From Ifrita kowaldi (taxonomy: Eukaryota; Chordata; Aves; Passeriformes; Cinclosomatidae), in contig VZRS01004430.1 of the NCBI GenBank assembly GCA_013398055.1, forward strand, positions 1 through 64,000: a DNA stretch of 64,000 nucleotides. The letters are read 5' to 3'. The first letter of the stretch is position 1. Every line of letters begins with the position of its first letter. Positions 40,601 to 51,849 of the stretch are shown one piece after another. The position numbers and the translations under genes were made by a program. The notes beneath the pieces are model-generated. The model was not told the origin of the DNA. It saw only the letters and a list, made by a program, of their open reading frames with translations, and ran no database searches.

Positions 40601-43166
40601 ACAAGGGGTAAATAAACTGACAGGTAAACTTGTTGCAGTTTATTTAGTGGTGACGACAGGCAAAGAAAAGTGAAGTTTCTCCCTGACTGTATTTGAATTT
40701 TGCAGTATCATGGGCTCTGTCCTAATATTCCTCTATGAACTCAACTGATTTAATTTGTACCACGTCAGGGGGAGACTCTTGACTACTGACAACACCTCTA
40801 GATCCAAGTGAGGATTTAATCCTTGATGAACATGACTAAAGCATTACAACACACTTACAACACCAGCTCATCAAAAGTGGGACAAGAATCTGCAAGCATG
40901 ATAATGAACAGCACTTAATATTTCTCTGATATGTGCTAGATGTTATGGGAAACTCTCATCTATTTCCACTAGGGGAGGAAAGTGTGCTGCCTCTTCTGAC
41001 CCAGGAGTCTAACTCTAAATCCCGGAGAGGCATATTAAGAAGAGCTGTCTTTTCTGAAGACCAGAGGAAAGCTTTGGAGAAAATGTTCCAGAAGCAGAAG
41101 TATATTAGTAAAACAGACAGGAAGAAACTGGCCCTTAACCTGGGTCTAAAGGAGTCTCAGGTAAGGAATATCCTTTTGGGGAAAAATCTTTAAAATGGCT
41201 TTGAAGGAGGAAAATTGAACAGTGCAGAGGCAGTCCTGAGCTCTTTTACTTGCAAAGACCTCAGTAAATCAATGGCAGTTTAAACCAGGGAATACTTGAA
41301 CAGTTTCCTGGTTTATTTCCTGTATGTATACATTCAAAAATTGATTGCTCCATTTTCACACGAGGAAACGTGACCTCTGCATTTCATTTCCAACCCCCTT
41401 TTCTTGCTGGCTGACAGAGCCCCCTTGGAAGCTTTGTGGTAGGGAACTATGCTCTATCCCACTGCTTGAAAGGCAGTGATCTAGGCAGGAAAAACATAAT
41501 TCCTTCATTCCCTTTGCACTCACAGATGAACAGCTAGGGACAAGGCAGTCAACAGCACTTTCTCTGGAACTGTTCTGCCCCAAGAAACAGGCAACCATTC
41601 CTATGGAAAGACACTTGACTGCACAAGGAAAGAGATTTTTAGAGCTGAGAGATGTCATAGGAAGAAAAACTTTGCAGGGTGACCTTCTAAAACACTCCCA
41701 CTTACCAATTCACATTTCATGGGATTTTTCACGAGTCTGAGTTCGTCTACTGTAGGATTTTAGAGTTTAGCTGAGGGTCTAATGGATCCACTGAGCTGCT
41801 ATGACTGAACAGCTGCATTAAGAGTGGTGCTGAGCAGCACTAGCCCAATCTGGAATCTTGGGGGCATCACCTATCTGCAGATAAAAACAAAGGAAAAGTG
41901 CCTGGCTTGAAGAGCACAAAACATGAAAGAATCTGGGAAAAAAAAGTTTGTGAGGGCATGTAACAGCAGAAAATGAACATGGTAGTTGCTGACAGGTGGG
42001 ATTCTGAAGGTGCTGGAGTAGATGCAGCCCTCTAGATTGCAGCTGAAATACTGAAAGGGTGACAGTACAATTTTGTTCCTTTGCATGCAGCAGGACTGAA
42101 AGTGCTTAAGATATATGTGCAGAAGCTGACTGGGGGCGGGGCAGAAAAGCCTGGGAATGGTGATGGGAGCTCCCATCATCTTTGTCTTAGAGGTTTTCAG
42201 AACTTGAAAAGGCTCTCAACAATTTGATCTAACTTTGCAGTTGGCTCCAGTTTGCATAGGAGGCTAGATCTGGTGGTCTGGTTCCTTGAAATCTGATGAC
42301 TCTGACACCATTACAAGCACTGCAACAATAAACAAAAACAAGCAGAGTGTGGTGTTTCTCAGTGTGATGTACAGTACTGTGATCTCTGCAGGAAAACTAT
42401 TTCAATGGAAATGTGCAATTGCATTCACCAGTGTGCTGCCCAAAAAATTTCACAAATTGTAGTCAAATTCCTAATATTACACTTACATCATTTAGTTTTC
42501 TTAATGATGATACTAATTTTCTCTGGGAATTCTGTCTAGAAGGATGTTGCTGTAGCAAACTCTTCTATCCCTAGCCATTGGGCTGTCCATTTTCCAGTCT
42601 AAGCCAAATAATCCCCCTGTTGTAGGTGGTGCAAGTCAAGGAGAATATTTGGTCCAGGTGTAGTAAATAGTGATGGAAAAATCCTCAGATAATGTCAGCC
42701 AGCTGGCTTCACTGGATCTCTGCAGTAACAACGAATAAAGAAGGAATGTGAAACTAAGAGGATGGAAAGAAAAAAACACTTGTTAGGGCAAAGTTGTTTA
42801 AAGCAAAGAACGATAATAAACTCTCATTTAACTTGCAAACAGGTGAAAATTTGGTTTCAGAATCGAAGGATGAAATGGCGAAACTCCAAAGAAAAAGAAG
42901 TGCTTTCTAACAGGTGCCTCCAAGAAGAAGGTCTTCAGGAGAACTACCTCTCGCGATCCACCATGAATTTTACCTCCCCATGCCCCTCTGTGTGGGAAGT
43001 GTCTGAAGAGCAGGCAAGTCCAAGGTGGAGGGAGACTTCTCCAGGAAGTTCTGAAAGACTGGCTAGTACACAACCACCTCCAAGAGCAAATTCATCACAG
43101 AGCCCACTCTATTTGTATCCTGACCAAGACACTGCAAACAAGGCATCATCAAGTGTAAGAGAGTAG
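23579..43166 (+). CDS. DBX2: DBX2 homeobox transcription factor, four coding exons (23579-23698, 36329-36424, 40973-41160, 42843-43166)
   Basis: Nuclear homeodomain repressor of the Dbx (HLX-like) family. Dbx proteins pattern ventral interneuron progenitors in the vertebrate neural tube; DBX2 is also expressed in other embryonic tissues. The spliced reading frame is phase-consistent: exon 1 ends after one codon base, exon 2 starts with two, exon 2 ends after one and exon 3 starts with two, and exon 3 ends in phase 0. Exon 3 starts the homeodomain (RRAVFSEDQRKALEKMF...) and exon 4 gives the recognition helix VKIWFQNRRMKWRNSKEKE with W48, F49, Q50, N51 and R53 intact. The run RRAVFSEDQRKALEKMFQKQ and the exon-2 motif PPFYSACCGGSC match mammalian DBX2 as I remember it and separate it from DBX1. 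The N-terminal region is incomplete because of an N at 23633. All visible splice sites are GT-AG. The gene converges on the prolactin-like gene downstream. Confidence 0.95.
25654..25682. repeat. 29-base T tract in DBX2 intron 1
   Basis: Uninterrupted T run. No transposon body recognised next to it. Confidence 0.95.
33276..33319. repeat. 19-bp inverted repeat (18/19), 6-base loop, in DBX2 intron 1
   Basis: Left arm GCCAGCATCTGTGTGAAAG, loop CAAGGA, right arm CTTTCACACAGACGCTGGC. The single mismatch is A-C in + strand RNA but G-U in - strand RNA, so the - strand transcript would pair along the whole stem. Confidence 0.9.
35119..35162. repeat. 20-bp imperfect direct repeat in DBX2 intron 1
   Basis: CAGAAATCTAATTTTGAGTA and CAGAAACCTAATTTTGAGTG are separated by 4 bases. 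Confidence 0.8.
36329..36424 (+). CDS. DBX2: DBX2 exon 2
   Basis: This 96-bp exon lies between the acceptor tttctttgcag (ends 36328) and the donor A|gtaagt (36425). In the phase set by exon 3 it reads LSKHFFLRAPPFYSACCGGS followed by CQHPASPTAFP, the conserved proline- and cysteine-rich linker between the N-terminal domain and the homeodomain in DBX2. The final A joins GG of exon 3 to give Arg. It has no start codon of its own, so it would be missed by a simple search for open frames. Confidence 0.93.
36425..40972 (+). other. DBX2 intron 2 (4.5 kb)
   Basis: Non-coding sequence between exons 2 and 3. A moderately GC-rich stretch at about 39.75-40.15 kb carries overlapping short open frames on both strands without recognisable products. 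A segment at about 38.45-39.0 kb has repeat-like texture but was not assigned to a family. Confidence 0.8.
40973..41160 (+). CDS. DBX2: DBX2 exon 3, first part of the homeodomain
   Basis: This 188-bp exon is bounded by the acceptor tatttccactag (ends 40972) and the donor CAG|gtaagg (41161). It encodes (R)EESVLPLLTQESNSKSRRG, then the homeodomain from RRAVFSEDQRKALEKMFQKQ through helix 2, ending at GLKESQ. The homeobox is therefore interrupted between homeodomain residues 44 and 45. The open frame extends upstream to 40933 and downstream to 41193, but those parts are intron. Confidence 0.96.
41161..42842 (+). other. DBX2 intron 3 (1.7 kb), splits the homeobox
   Basis: GT-AG intron (gtaagg ... 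cttgcaaacag) placed between homeodomain residues 44 and 45. No recognisable feature is seen inside. Confidence 0.85.
42843..43166 (+). CDS. DBX2: DBX2 exon 4, recognition helix and C-terminal tail
   Basis: The exon starts after the acceptor acttgcaaacag (ends 42842) with VKIWFQNRRMKWRNSKEKEV, homeodomain helix 3 and its basic extension, then LSNRCLQEEGLQENYLSRS. A 107-residue stretch ends at a TAG at 43164-43166. The tail is rich in Ser, Pro and Glu, with the motif ASPRWRETSPGSSERL that corresponds to SSPRWRENSPEPSERL in mammalian DBX2 as remembered. The open frame begins at 42762, but the first 81 bases are intron. Confidence 0.95.
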   Translation: MKIWFQNRRMKWRNSKEKEVLSNRCLQEEGLQENYLSRSTMNFTSPCPSVWEVSEEQASPRWRETSPGSSERLASTQPPPRANSSQSPLYLYPDQDTANKASSSVRE

Positions 43167-46100
43167 GGGAAGTTTGTAAATTGAGTGGGAGAGTGCAGGC
43201 TTCAAACGAGCAGTCTTTTAAGATTAACAATATTTGAACATTGTAAAGCTAACTAGTTTATGCTTCAAAAATAATGTAAAGTCTAACACCATTAAAATTA
43301 CAAACAACTAATGACTTAAGAAGTATTCTTCAATACTCAGTCTTTTCTTGTGTCTTTTCCAGTCTTGTACTGACCTTAAAAGTAAAATAGGAACTGATGG
43401 TAAGTAAAATTAAGTGAAGAGCATGAAGCTGAATTTGTGCTCTGATTTATACAACTGCACTGTATGTGATGCTCATTAAAAACACACTTAATAGAGAATC
43501 ACTTTTATCTGTCATTGTAGTCAGACCAACTGATTTCTTCTGTGCATAAGATAAGAAGAACTTTGTTTCTCTCAAGACAGTAAGTGGGTTGGGGTTCTTT
43601 CTGAAATTAATGAAATAACACAACAGAGTCATATGGACAAACATAAGCATTTTTGGTGTGTTTTCTCCATCTGCCCTCACCTATGTCAGTATTCAGTTAG
43701 CTTTAAAGAGTATGGTCACAGGTCAGCTGATAGCCCTGGTAAAGTATGCAATATTAAAAAGGCAACCAACCTACTCTATAAAATATTCCATGTTTAAGAA
43801 GCTTTGATGAGAGAGTGTACTGGGAAGTGCAGTTCACTGACCTCTGTCTTTTTGCCCATGCATGAATCTTCCAGCATTCTTCACTCTGAATGGCAGTGTC
43901 TTTTTTTGGGCTGTTGGTAGAATCTTCTGTATTTTAAAGCTGTAATGACAGTATGCAGAATTGTAGCCAAAATGCACTAAGCAACAGACCCATAACTGGA
44001 AAAATTGCTACTACAGCCATTTCAGAAAAGTACTTATGGAGATGGCATGCCATAGTAGCCTTATTCCTGACTTACTCCTGCTTAAACTGGTGCCAGACAC
44101 ATTAGCATATGTCTGTATCAAAGACAGGACAGTATTCTGTGTAATACAAGTAGCCTCAAATATTATTAAAGCTACTTAAAATTATTTGCTTGCTTAATCC
44201 AATTTAAGGAGATCAGTCTATGAATTTAAGTGTATCTTTCTTTGTTTTATTTGCAAATCTTTATAGCTCAAGATAGGAACATATTCATTTTCTTTTTCAT
44301 TTATGGATGCCTTTGTTGAGAAGAGAGACTAAAGATATGTTACAGGCAAAACCTTTTGGAGAACATTATGGTTTTATAGGGACTGTTTTCTTTCTGGCTT
44401 TCATATATGTTATAGGCAAAAGATTATGATCATCTAATCTGGCTTTTCTCATCATATATGCCTTGAATGTTTCTGATTATTCTTACCTTGAGCTCCAAAT
44501 ATTTTGAACTGTATTGTACATATTTCAAAAAGCCATACAATTGTTGTGGAGTAAACTGTTATTTAACTTTTTACTTTTTGATAGACTATTCACTATTCCC
44601 CTTGTTACATTGTATTATCTGGGAGGTGAAGTTTAGACACGTTTGCAGCTAAAAAACTTGAGATTGCAATGATGACACTTGTATCATAAAATCTATGCAC
44701 AATCAGGTGAGTTTTGTATCTTGCCTTGTGCATGTCCTGCCTTTGCAATGGCCAACTGTGCAATCCTAGTCTTGCATTATGTGATATTCCTTGCATGTGA
44801 TTTCCTATGCTTGAGCTAAAGAAAAAAAGAAATTACAGAAAAATTAAGAAGTTATCTCTTTCTGCATTTACAAACCTTCATTAGTGTAAGCTGCCTCAAT
44901 ACCTACCCTCAGAAAGCCCTTGAACATGTGTTATATACTGTTCAGTAATGTGAGGAGTTTACTCCTGTCTCTCAATTGAAATCCTAGAACTAACTCAGAT
45001 TCTGCCTAAAACCTTTGTGGGGGACAGACAGATTGTGTACATGTGGGGATGACTTTGGTGTTGAAGTCCTGCCCTGTTTGACCAGCTTGTGCCTGAAGGA
45101 CCAGCAAGTGTTAGTAGCCCAGATAATTGTGAAATGGCATTGCAGGTATTTCCAGGTTACCATCAAATGATCAGGTGGTGGTATATATGTGTGCATGTAT
45201 TCATCAGTGCTTCCCATTTTGGAGGAAATCTGTATGGTGGGGGTGGTGAGGGTTTTTTAATCTCACCTTTAATGGAAAGGGAGTCTTCCCAGCTGCTCAT
45301 AGTCTTTTACTGCAAGTCAATGAAGCATCAATGTTAGAAGCAATGCTTTTGGAGATGGGAGATGTGATTTGGAATGCTCCCTGGGGAATTCTTTCAGTTC
45401 ATGGTGTTGCAAGCACAAGATGTGAACTGCTATCAGAACTGTGAGGTGGTGTGCTGAACAGAATACATTTGAAGGCTGTCTCACAGGCAAAGATCAAGCA
45501 AGGCTCATGCAGAATTGGTTTCAGAGTTGTAATATTACAGGTGTTTTAAATTCAACAAGTTCTGGTTTCACTATAGCCTGTTAAACAATTTCAAGGTCCT
45601 CCAAATCTCTTAATACTTCCTATCAGTGTTATCCTACACTCCACAGCTAGAATAAAGTTTCAGTATGCCAGATAAAACATTTTTGACCTGAAAATGCTGA
45701 TCAAGCTTTTTTAAAAACCCTAAAAATATACATGTAAATCTTGAATTATATCTAAAATAGTCTGATTCCGTTAAGATTTAGGCCCATGAAACATACACCC
45801 TTAATTCCTCTGATTTTGTACTGTATAAAGGAGAAGTTTCTCTTCAGCACATACTGTGAAAACTTGGTAAATGAGAAATAGCACCCGGTACAAATATAAA
45901 AATATATTTACAGTGCCAGTCTTTTCTTTGTGAAGGATCAAGTAGTATTTGGTTTCTTCAAATACTGTATGCATACTAGTTTTAGAAAGAACAGAGAGAG
46001 CACAAGTATGCAAAATGCCCAGCAGATATTTGAACTGCTTTGTAACAGACACAGTGCAGAGGTGAAAGGTGTAGAGTACAGCTGGTGTAAGGGAGTGACA

Positions 46101-48939
46101 TGATAGATACCAGTGACACCTAGGTTAAAACCAGCAACGTGCTACTTGGACTTCAAAGATTTAACCTGATGGATGATCTTGCAGCATGGTTGTAGGGTAT
46201 CTGAGGTATTTCCTATGTGTAGCATTTTGAGACTATAGTTACTGGCTGTGGAGTATTATGAAGGACATTTATTGGGATCCCGGGACTGGGGAGAGTTCGG
46301 GTACCTCAAAACCACAGTTAAAAAACTCATTTCTTCAGAGGCTGCAAACAAAGCAGATACTTATACTCGCTGGGCACCTCTCTGTTTGTTCTGGCAACTT
46401 ATCAATGCTAATGTAATACAGAATACAACAAGGAAAGGGAGAAAGCTCTGAGACTCAGTACTCGCTTTGTTAACCAAGCTGCAGACTTCCATGCTCTCAG
46501 GCTGTGCTGCTGGCACAGGAATCTCACTGGCCAACCCAGCAGCCTCAGGAACAGGAGAGGCTTTTTTCATCCCACCTACTGAAGATCCTCCAGATAGGTC
46601 TAAATGTGGATCTTGAAAGTATGTTCTTAAAGTCAGGCATAGTCAGAGGAGTCAGTCAGTCAGAAGAGCTTCCCTGATACCTAAGAAGAGGCTGCCGATT
46701 TCCCTCTAGGTCTGGCTCTTGGACTTTGAAAATGTATTATGGTGCAGATTTTTGCAGTCTGTATCAGCCACAGCCAGTCATGTTTTACTGCGTGTGAATG
46801 ACTGTGAGACTGTGAACACGAGAGGCCAGCTAGCTCCTCCATGGACCTCATATAACATCAGTAAAAACTGGATTTGCTGACCACAGCTGTGTCAGCACTT
46901 AAACTTTGGTTGTACAGATTTACGATATAAAATGATTTTTGAAAGTTATTTTGTTTTTATTGATCCTTTGCCAAACAGGAAATAATTGTTATGATGTGCG
47001 GAGGAGAACAGGGCTGCTTTAAGGCACAAAACTGCATTACTAACTTCAGTGTCAGAACAGTAGTACAATGGTCAAATGTCACTCCTGACCTGCAGTAATA
47101 CATCAGATTTGTTTTATCTGCTGTGATTTACTAGTACTGGGTTTTAAATACCGGTTGCCATCACTGTAGCCACACAGCTCCTCTGACAAATATTTCTGCA
47201 GTCAAAAGACTGACATAAATTAAGTACATTCACGTGCTTCAGCACCTTCTACCAACTAGACTGTTACTGATTTTCACATACTAGAAGAAAAGACAAACCA
47301 ATTTCATGATGATAGCTGTAAATCCAGTGCCTTTAGAAAGGACCAGAGAGGAATTAGGATCCAATTAACTTGAGACTCCGCTTTGAACCACAGGGAGAAC
47401 AAAAAGTCCCTGCAGAGAAAGGTTCACAGTGGAAATTGTCATGGACTGTGGAAGTCTTTAAATGAACGTGGTTCTAAGCTGTGTTATGGTGACTGCTGCT
47501 GTGTAAGATAAACTGGGATAGTTAAACCTGGATCTGAAATGCTCCCCATGCAGATTCGCATCAAAATTCATGGCAAGAAAATGGCAACTCCTTGTTTTTA
47601 TATTGGTTGGAATTCTGAGCACTGAAGCTGGGCATGGTGGACAGGGATGTCAGAAGGTAACATCTCTATAGTGATCTTCTAGTGCTTGCTACAGCACACA
47701 GACATGCCACTTTTTATAAGCATCCAACCCTTGAGTCATTTTTCTGTATTTCCAAGTAATTTTTATTTACAGGTCAATATTTGAATGTGGGTAGCTGAAC
47801 ATGAATGTATATTATGCAAAGAAGACTGTTTCAATTTGTTTCTGTTTTGCTATCATGTGGGTTTAGATAAGAGCTAAACTACAAGTGACATTAGCCACTT
47901 AATCTACCATGCAGACATCAGCACATATGAGATTCAGTCTAAATTTAAGATACACTATCAAAACCATTTAGCGCATTACAAAAGGAACAAAATGAATTTT
48001 CAGTCACTGGGAGTGTCTCTGTTGTATCCTTTATCATTCTGAAAAAAATGGAAACGTTATGATGAGGAAATCTCTGATGTGCAGAAGCCAGTTCTAATAA
48101 TTGAAACAAATTATTGGACTGTACGAAAATGTCAATATTCTGGGATTATTCTGCAGTGTTTATGGAATAAGGTCTGAAGAACAACGGAGATATTTTTAAT
48201 TCTTAAATTTATTTGGTTGACAAGAAAGTTTAATGGAAACAGATTGTTTCTCAAATGGAAATTATATCATGACTTGCCTGTTTTGTTGCACATGGTGCCA
48301 CTGTTTAACTGGAAACCAATCCTGATTTTCTGATTTTCCATTAATTTACAGAATTGTTTCTCCTAAATTAATATTCTGATATGAAAGTGACGGATTCTCA
48401 AACTCCAAAGCATTTGATAGTAGCACACGATTTTACATTATCAAATTCTCCTAACCAGTTATGCTGCTGTCTTGGAGGAAATCATGCAGGAGATGAAAGT
48501 ATTCCCCTGTGCAAAAGCAACCGTCCCTGGTATTTCTGTTTGAGGCATCGGTGGCCACAGAGAAGAACATGCCCTTTTCAGCTCACTGCTCAGTTGTTTC
48601 CTCAATCGCAAGAGGAAGCAAGGCAACGCTAGCAATATAGGAAGGCTTTTGTTTTACCAACATGCCTAGCTTCAGCCAAAGGCAAAACTGAAATACAGCA
48701 CTAATGAGGATGAATGACTGTGGATAATACTTCGGTGCACTGTTATTCCTCGTGTGCCACCCACTATCTCATTCTCTCTGTTTTCACATTTCCGTACAGC
48801 AAAACGTTCCCAGGGTTTAGCACTTTGGAGGAGATGAGAGTTTTTGTATGGCCTACTCCGTCTGCGACGTTTTCCACCTGACCCTCAGCTGCATCCCTTG
48901 GGAGGTCCTGCCAGCTGCGGGTACGGCTGATTTCTGAGT
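43167..48939. other. DBX2 3' UTR and intergenic sequence
   Basis: Begins with the DBX2 3' UTR, whose end is undetermined. No further exon is seen. Confidence 0.65.
43291..43296 (+). terminator. possible poly(A) signal ATTAAA for DBX2
   Basis: ATTAAA occurs about 125 bases after the DBX2 stop. A canonical AATAAA occurs later at 45651-45656. Either could end the transcript; the sequence does not decide. Confidence 0.25.
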
Positions 48940-49440
48940 CACCTTGCAATTCGCTTGCAATCACTTGCCACCAGGCAGGACAGTAGGGGCCGCGGCCACC
49001 TCCCATGGGAACACGGCCACCTCCCACCCTGTGGCAGCGCGGGGCGCAGCGCGTCAGCCCCGTCCGCGGTGCCCCGGGGAGCGGGGCGGGACGCAGCCGG
49101 TCCGGAGGGAGCTTCCTGCGTCGGCCTCTTCGGCGCAGTGACCCCTCCCGTGTCTGTCACCTCTCGCCTCTGACGCAGGGTGGCTGTCGTGTCTTTGCCG
49201 CGGCATTACCCTGGCACCGCTTGTCTCCCCGGTGAAGGCGCGGTTGCCCCGCTGCAGCGTTTGGGAGCCAGCAGTGACCCCTCGCTGGCATGGGAGGCAC
49301 ACACCGCCAGCGGGCTGCTGTACTCCGGCACTGCGGCTACACCAGGTGGCCGCGTTGATGCTACAGCTATTAATTGCTACTGCATCTTCTGCGATTGCAG
49401 GTAGATGCAGGCAGTGTGGGCATCCCCCTCTGGTTCCGTC
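48940..49440. promoter_or_regulatory. intergenic CpG-rich patch without assigned gene
   Basis: A block of high G+C and many CG dinucleotides, densest at 48.98-49.13 and 49.19-49.28 kb, with GC-box-like GGGGCGGG near 49.08 kb. It stands alone between DBX2 and PRL-L in AT-rich DNA. Open frames up to 150 codons on both strands have no recognisable product. It could be an orphan CpG island (distal promoter, enhancer or non-coding RNA start) or an old GC-rich insertion. Confidence 0.5.
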
Positions 49441-50587
49441 CGTTTGCTCCGAGGAGCCTTCCTTTGCTCTCTTTGGAGCTGTGTTTTGTTTCCAGAATTT
49501 CCTCAAAATCTGCCCACGAATGCTGCTATTTCATTATCTGTTTGTGGTATCTTACTGCTTAAGCAACTGCAGCTAGTAACTTCTTCAGGGCAGGCACGAT
49601 GTGACCCATTGCCTCTCTACTATACCTGTCACAGCAGGGACCAGACGCAAATTGTGAACACTCACAGCTTCTAGCTGCAAAAGTACATCACTCATCTACC
49701 AGATAGGAGATATCTGAGGATATTGGCAGTTACAGGGATGGAACTGAAAATGTTGTTTCTCTGGTCTACATAAATGCTTCTTTGAGAGCTTTCCCTGCTA
49801 AGTTTCTCAAGCCCAAATTCAGTACCACTATTAAATAATCAGCATTTTACTCCTCATTCTTGGCTGTCTGAGCTCCTGCTACTGTCAGCAACCATCAAGA
49901 TCATGTAAGGCCAGAAAAGAGCATTCAGTGGTAAAATACTCAAGAATATTAAAGATAAATCCATGTTGATTACAACTACTTGTTCAAATGGCTTAGTTAG
50001 GCTCTGAATGCAAAGAAGTTTTGTTCTATGCACAGCCAGCAGCACCACTCTGCTGCTAGGAAAATGTGATTTCCATAAAATAACTGACAGCTTTCGTATT
50101 TTTATTTGCTATGGAGTTTGTCATCATTACTGTAAAACCCAAGGCCTGTGTCAGCATGTGGAATGGGAAACAGACTTATTACTACTCCCTGCTCAGCCCT
50201 TGAACTGAAATGCTATTTGGATGAGAATTCTGACTTACTTTTCAGAGAGAAACTTTTTCTTTAGGAGTTTCTACTGAAATCGGTGAAGCCATTACAGATA
50301 TAAAAGAGCATTCAAAATGAATAAAAATACTAGATTTTATGGGACACATATGAAAGCCCACAGAAATTAGTAAGTGGTATGATGTGAACATAAAAGTCTG
50401 GCATAGGCCCTGCAGTTAAATAAACTGGTCAACATCAATGCCACTCTTCAGCGTTAAGCAATATTCTGCAGGTAGGTGTGTATGTAGAAATGGGGGGAAA
50501 CATTTTCTTTGTGTAAAAATATAGTTTATTGGTAGTATATAGATGTACCAAGGTTTAACAAATTGAACCTTACTTTCAACTATGTTT

Positions 50588-51362
50588 CAGCTTCTGTAAG
50601 GCTTTCCACAGGGTCCCACTTGACACCCATACCTCCAAATTGGAGAGACATGGGTTTGAACGCTGTACTATTTGGTGGTTAAGGAATTGGCTGGTTGGAT
50701 GCAGCCAGAGAATTTTGGACAGTGGCTCTTATGTCCAGGTGGAGGCCAGTTACAAGTGGTGTCCCTCAAGGCTCTGTCCTGGGACTGGTGATCTTCAGTA
50801 TCTTCATCAATGACACAGACAGTGGCATGCAGTGCAGCCCCAGCAAGTTTGCAGATACGAAGCTGAGCAATGCAGCTGAGACAACAGAAGGAGGGGATGC
50901 TACCCAGGGGAACCTGGACAAGCTTAAGAACTGGGCTCACAAGAGCCTCATGAAGACAGTCTGAGAGAATTGGCATTGTTCAGCCTATAGAAGAGAAGGC
51001 TCCAGGGAAACACCATTGCTGCCTTGCAGGACTTAAAGATGGCTCATAAAAAAGAGGGAGAGCAGCTTTGTAGGTGGGTGGAGAGTCATAGCATAAGGGG
51101 CAATGGTTTTAAACTAAAATAGGAGAGATTTAGATTAGATGTTCCGAAGAAGTTCTTTACTGAAGAGAGTGGTGAGGCACTGAAATACATTGCCCAGAGA
51201 AGTTGTGGATGGCCCATCCCTGGAAGTGTTCAAGGCCAGTTTGGGTGGGGCCCTGACCAACCTGATCTAGTGGATGGCATCCCTGCCAATGGCAGAGTGG
51301 GGGTTGGAACTCAGAGATCATTAAGGTCCCTTTCAACCCAAGCCATTCTGTAATTCTGTGTA
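50588..51362 (+). mobile_element. CR1 LINE fragment downstream of PRL-L, internally deleted
   Basis: Contains reverse transcriptase motifs VTSGVPQGSVLGLVIFSIFI and a decayed SKFADTKL, where the FADDTKL catalytic motif has lost a residue. A jump near 50.96 kb leads to the 3' part (RGNGFKLK-like region, then the end ccattctgtaattctgtg). It runs convergent to PRL-L and ends about 240 bases from its poly(A) signal. Confidence 0.92.
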
Positions 51363-51599
51363 TATATCTAACCTGTGTGAATCAGCCATAATATAGTCTG
51401 TCACAGTGTAATGTGCAAGAACATTTATTTATCTGATGCTGTAGTACTCCTTTTTATTGGTGCATTAACCGACATACACACATGATGCTTTATTTAATAT
51501 TTCATCTACATTGGTCAACTGTGTCAGGTAGCTGCCAAAGGATTTCAAAACCAATTCCCTATTAAAATTACTCTAAAAGTGATAATTTAGAAGTTCTAT

Positions 51600-51605
51600 T
51601 TTATT
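51600..51605 (-). terminator. poly(A) signal AATAAA for PRL-L
   Basis: TTTATT on the + strand (AATAAA on -) lies about 50 bases past the PRL-L stop. Further copies occur near 51489 and 51422. Confidence 0.55.
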
Positions 51606-51654
51606 TAATCTTTATAAGCAACATGCTGAAGACTACTTGTCAAGGGATTGCAAT

Positions 51655-51849
51655 TTAGCAACTATTTTCTGGCATAATCCTACATTTGAGAATTTTTAAG
51701 TAGCTTTGTACTTTATTGGAATCTCTCCTAAAACAGTGAATGAAGTCAGAGTCACTCATCATATTTGCTTCATTACTAATTGATAAAGCAGTGCCTTCAG
51801 ATGATGCCATTCCATTTAATGAATTGCTGATGATCCCCATTGACTGCAT
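51655..51849 (-). CDS. PRL-L: PRL-L last exon
   Basis: The acceptor ttttcaatacag precedes 51849. The exon encodes 64 residues starting MQSMGIISNSLNG, with HCFRRDSNKVQSYLKILKCR near the end and a terminal NSC before TAA (51657-51655). Three cysteines match the C-terminal pair and the helix-4 cysteine of prolactins. The length is as expected for the last prolactin exon. The first Met is an internal residue, not a start. Confidence 0.94.
   Translation of the reverse strand: MQSMGIISNSLNGMASSEGTALSISNEANMMSDSDFIHCFRRDSNKVQSYLKILKCRIMPENSC

Noticed and set aside
40933..40972. Upstream extension of the exon 3 open frame as an alternative DBX2 start
   Set aside because: It lies before a good acceptor, and exon 2 joins in phase to give the conserved PREES sequence.
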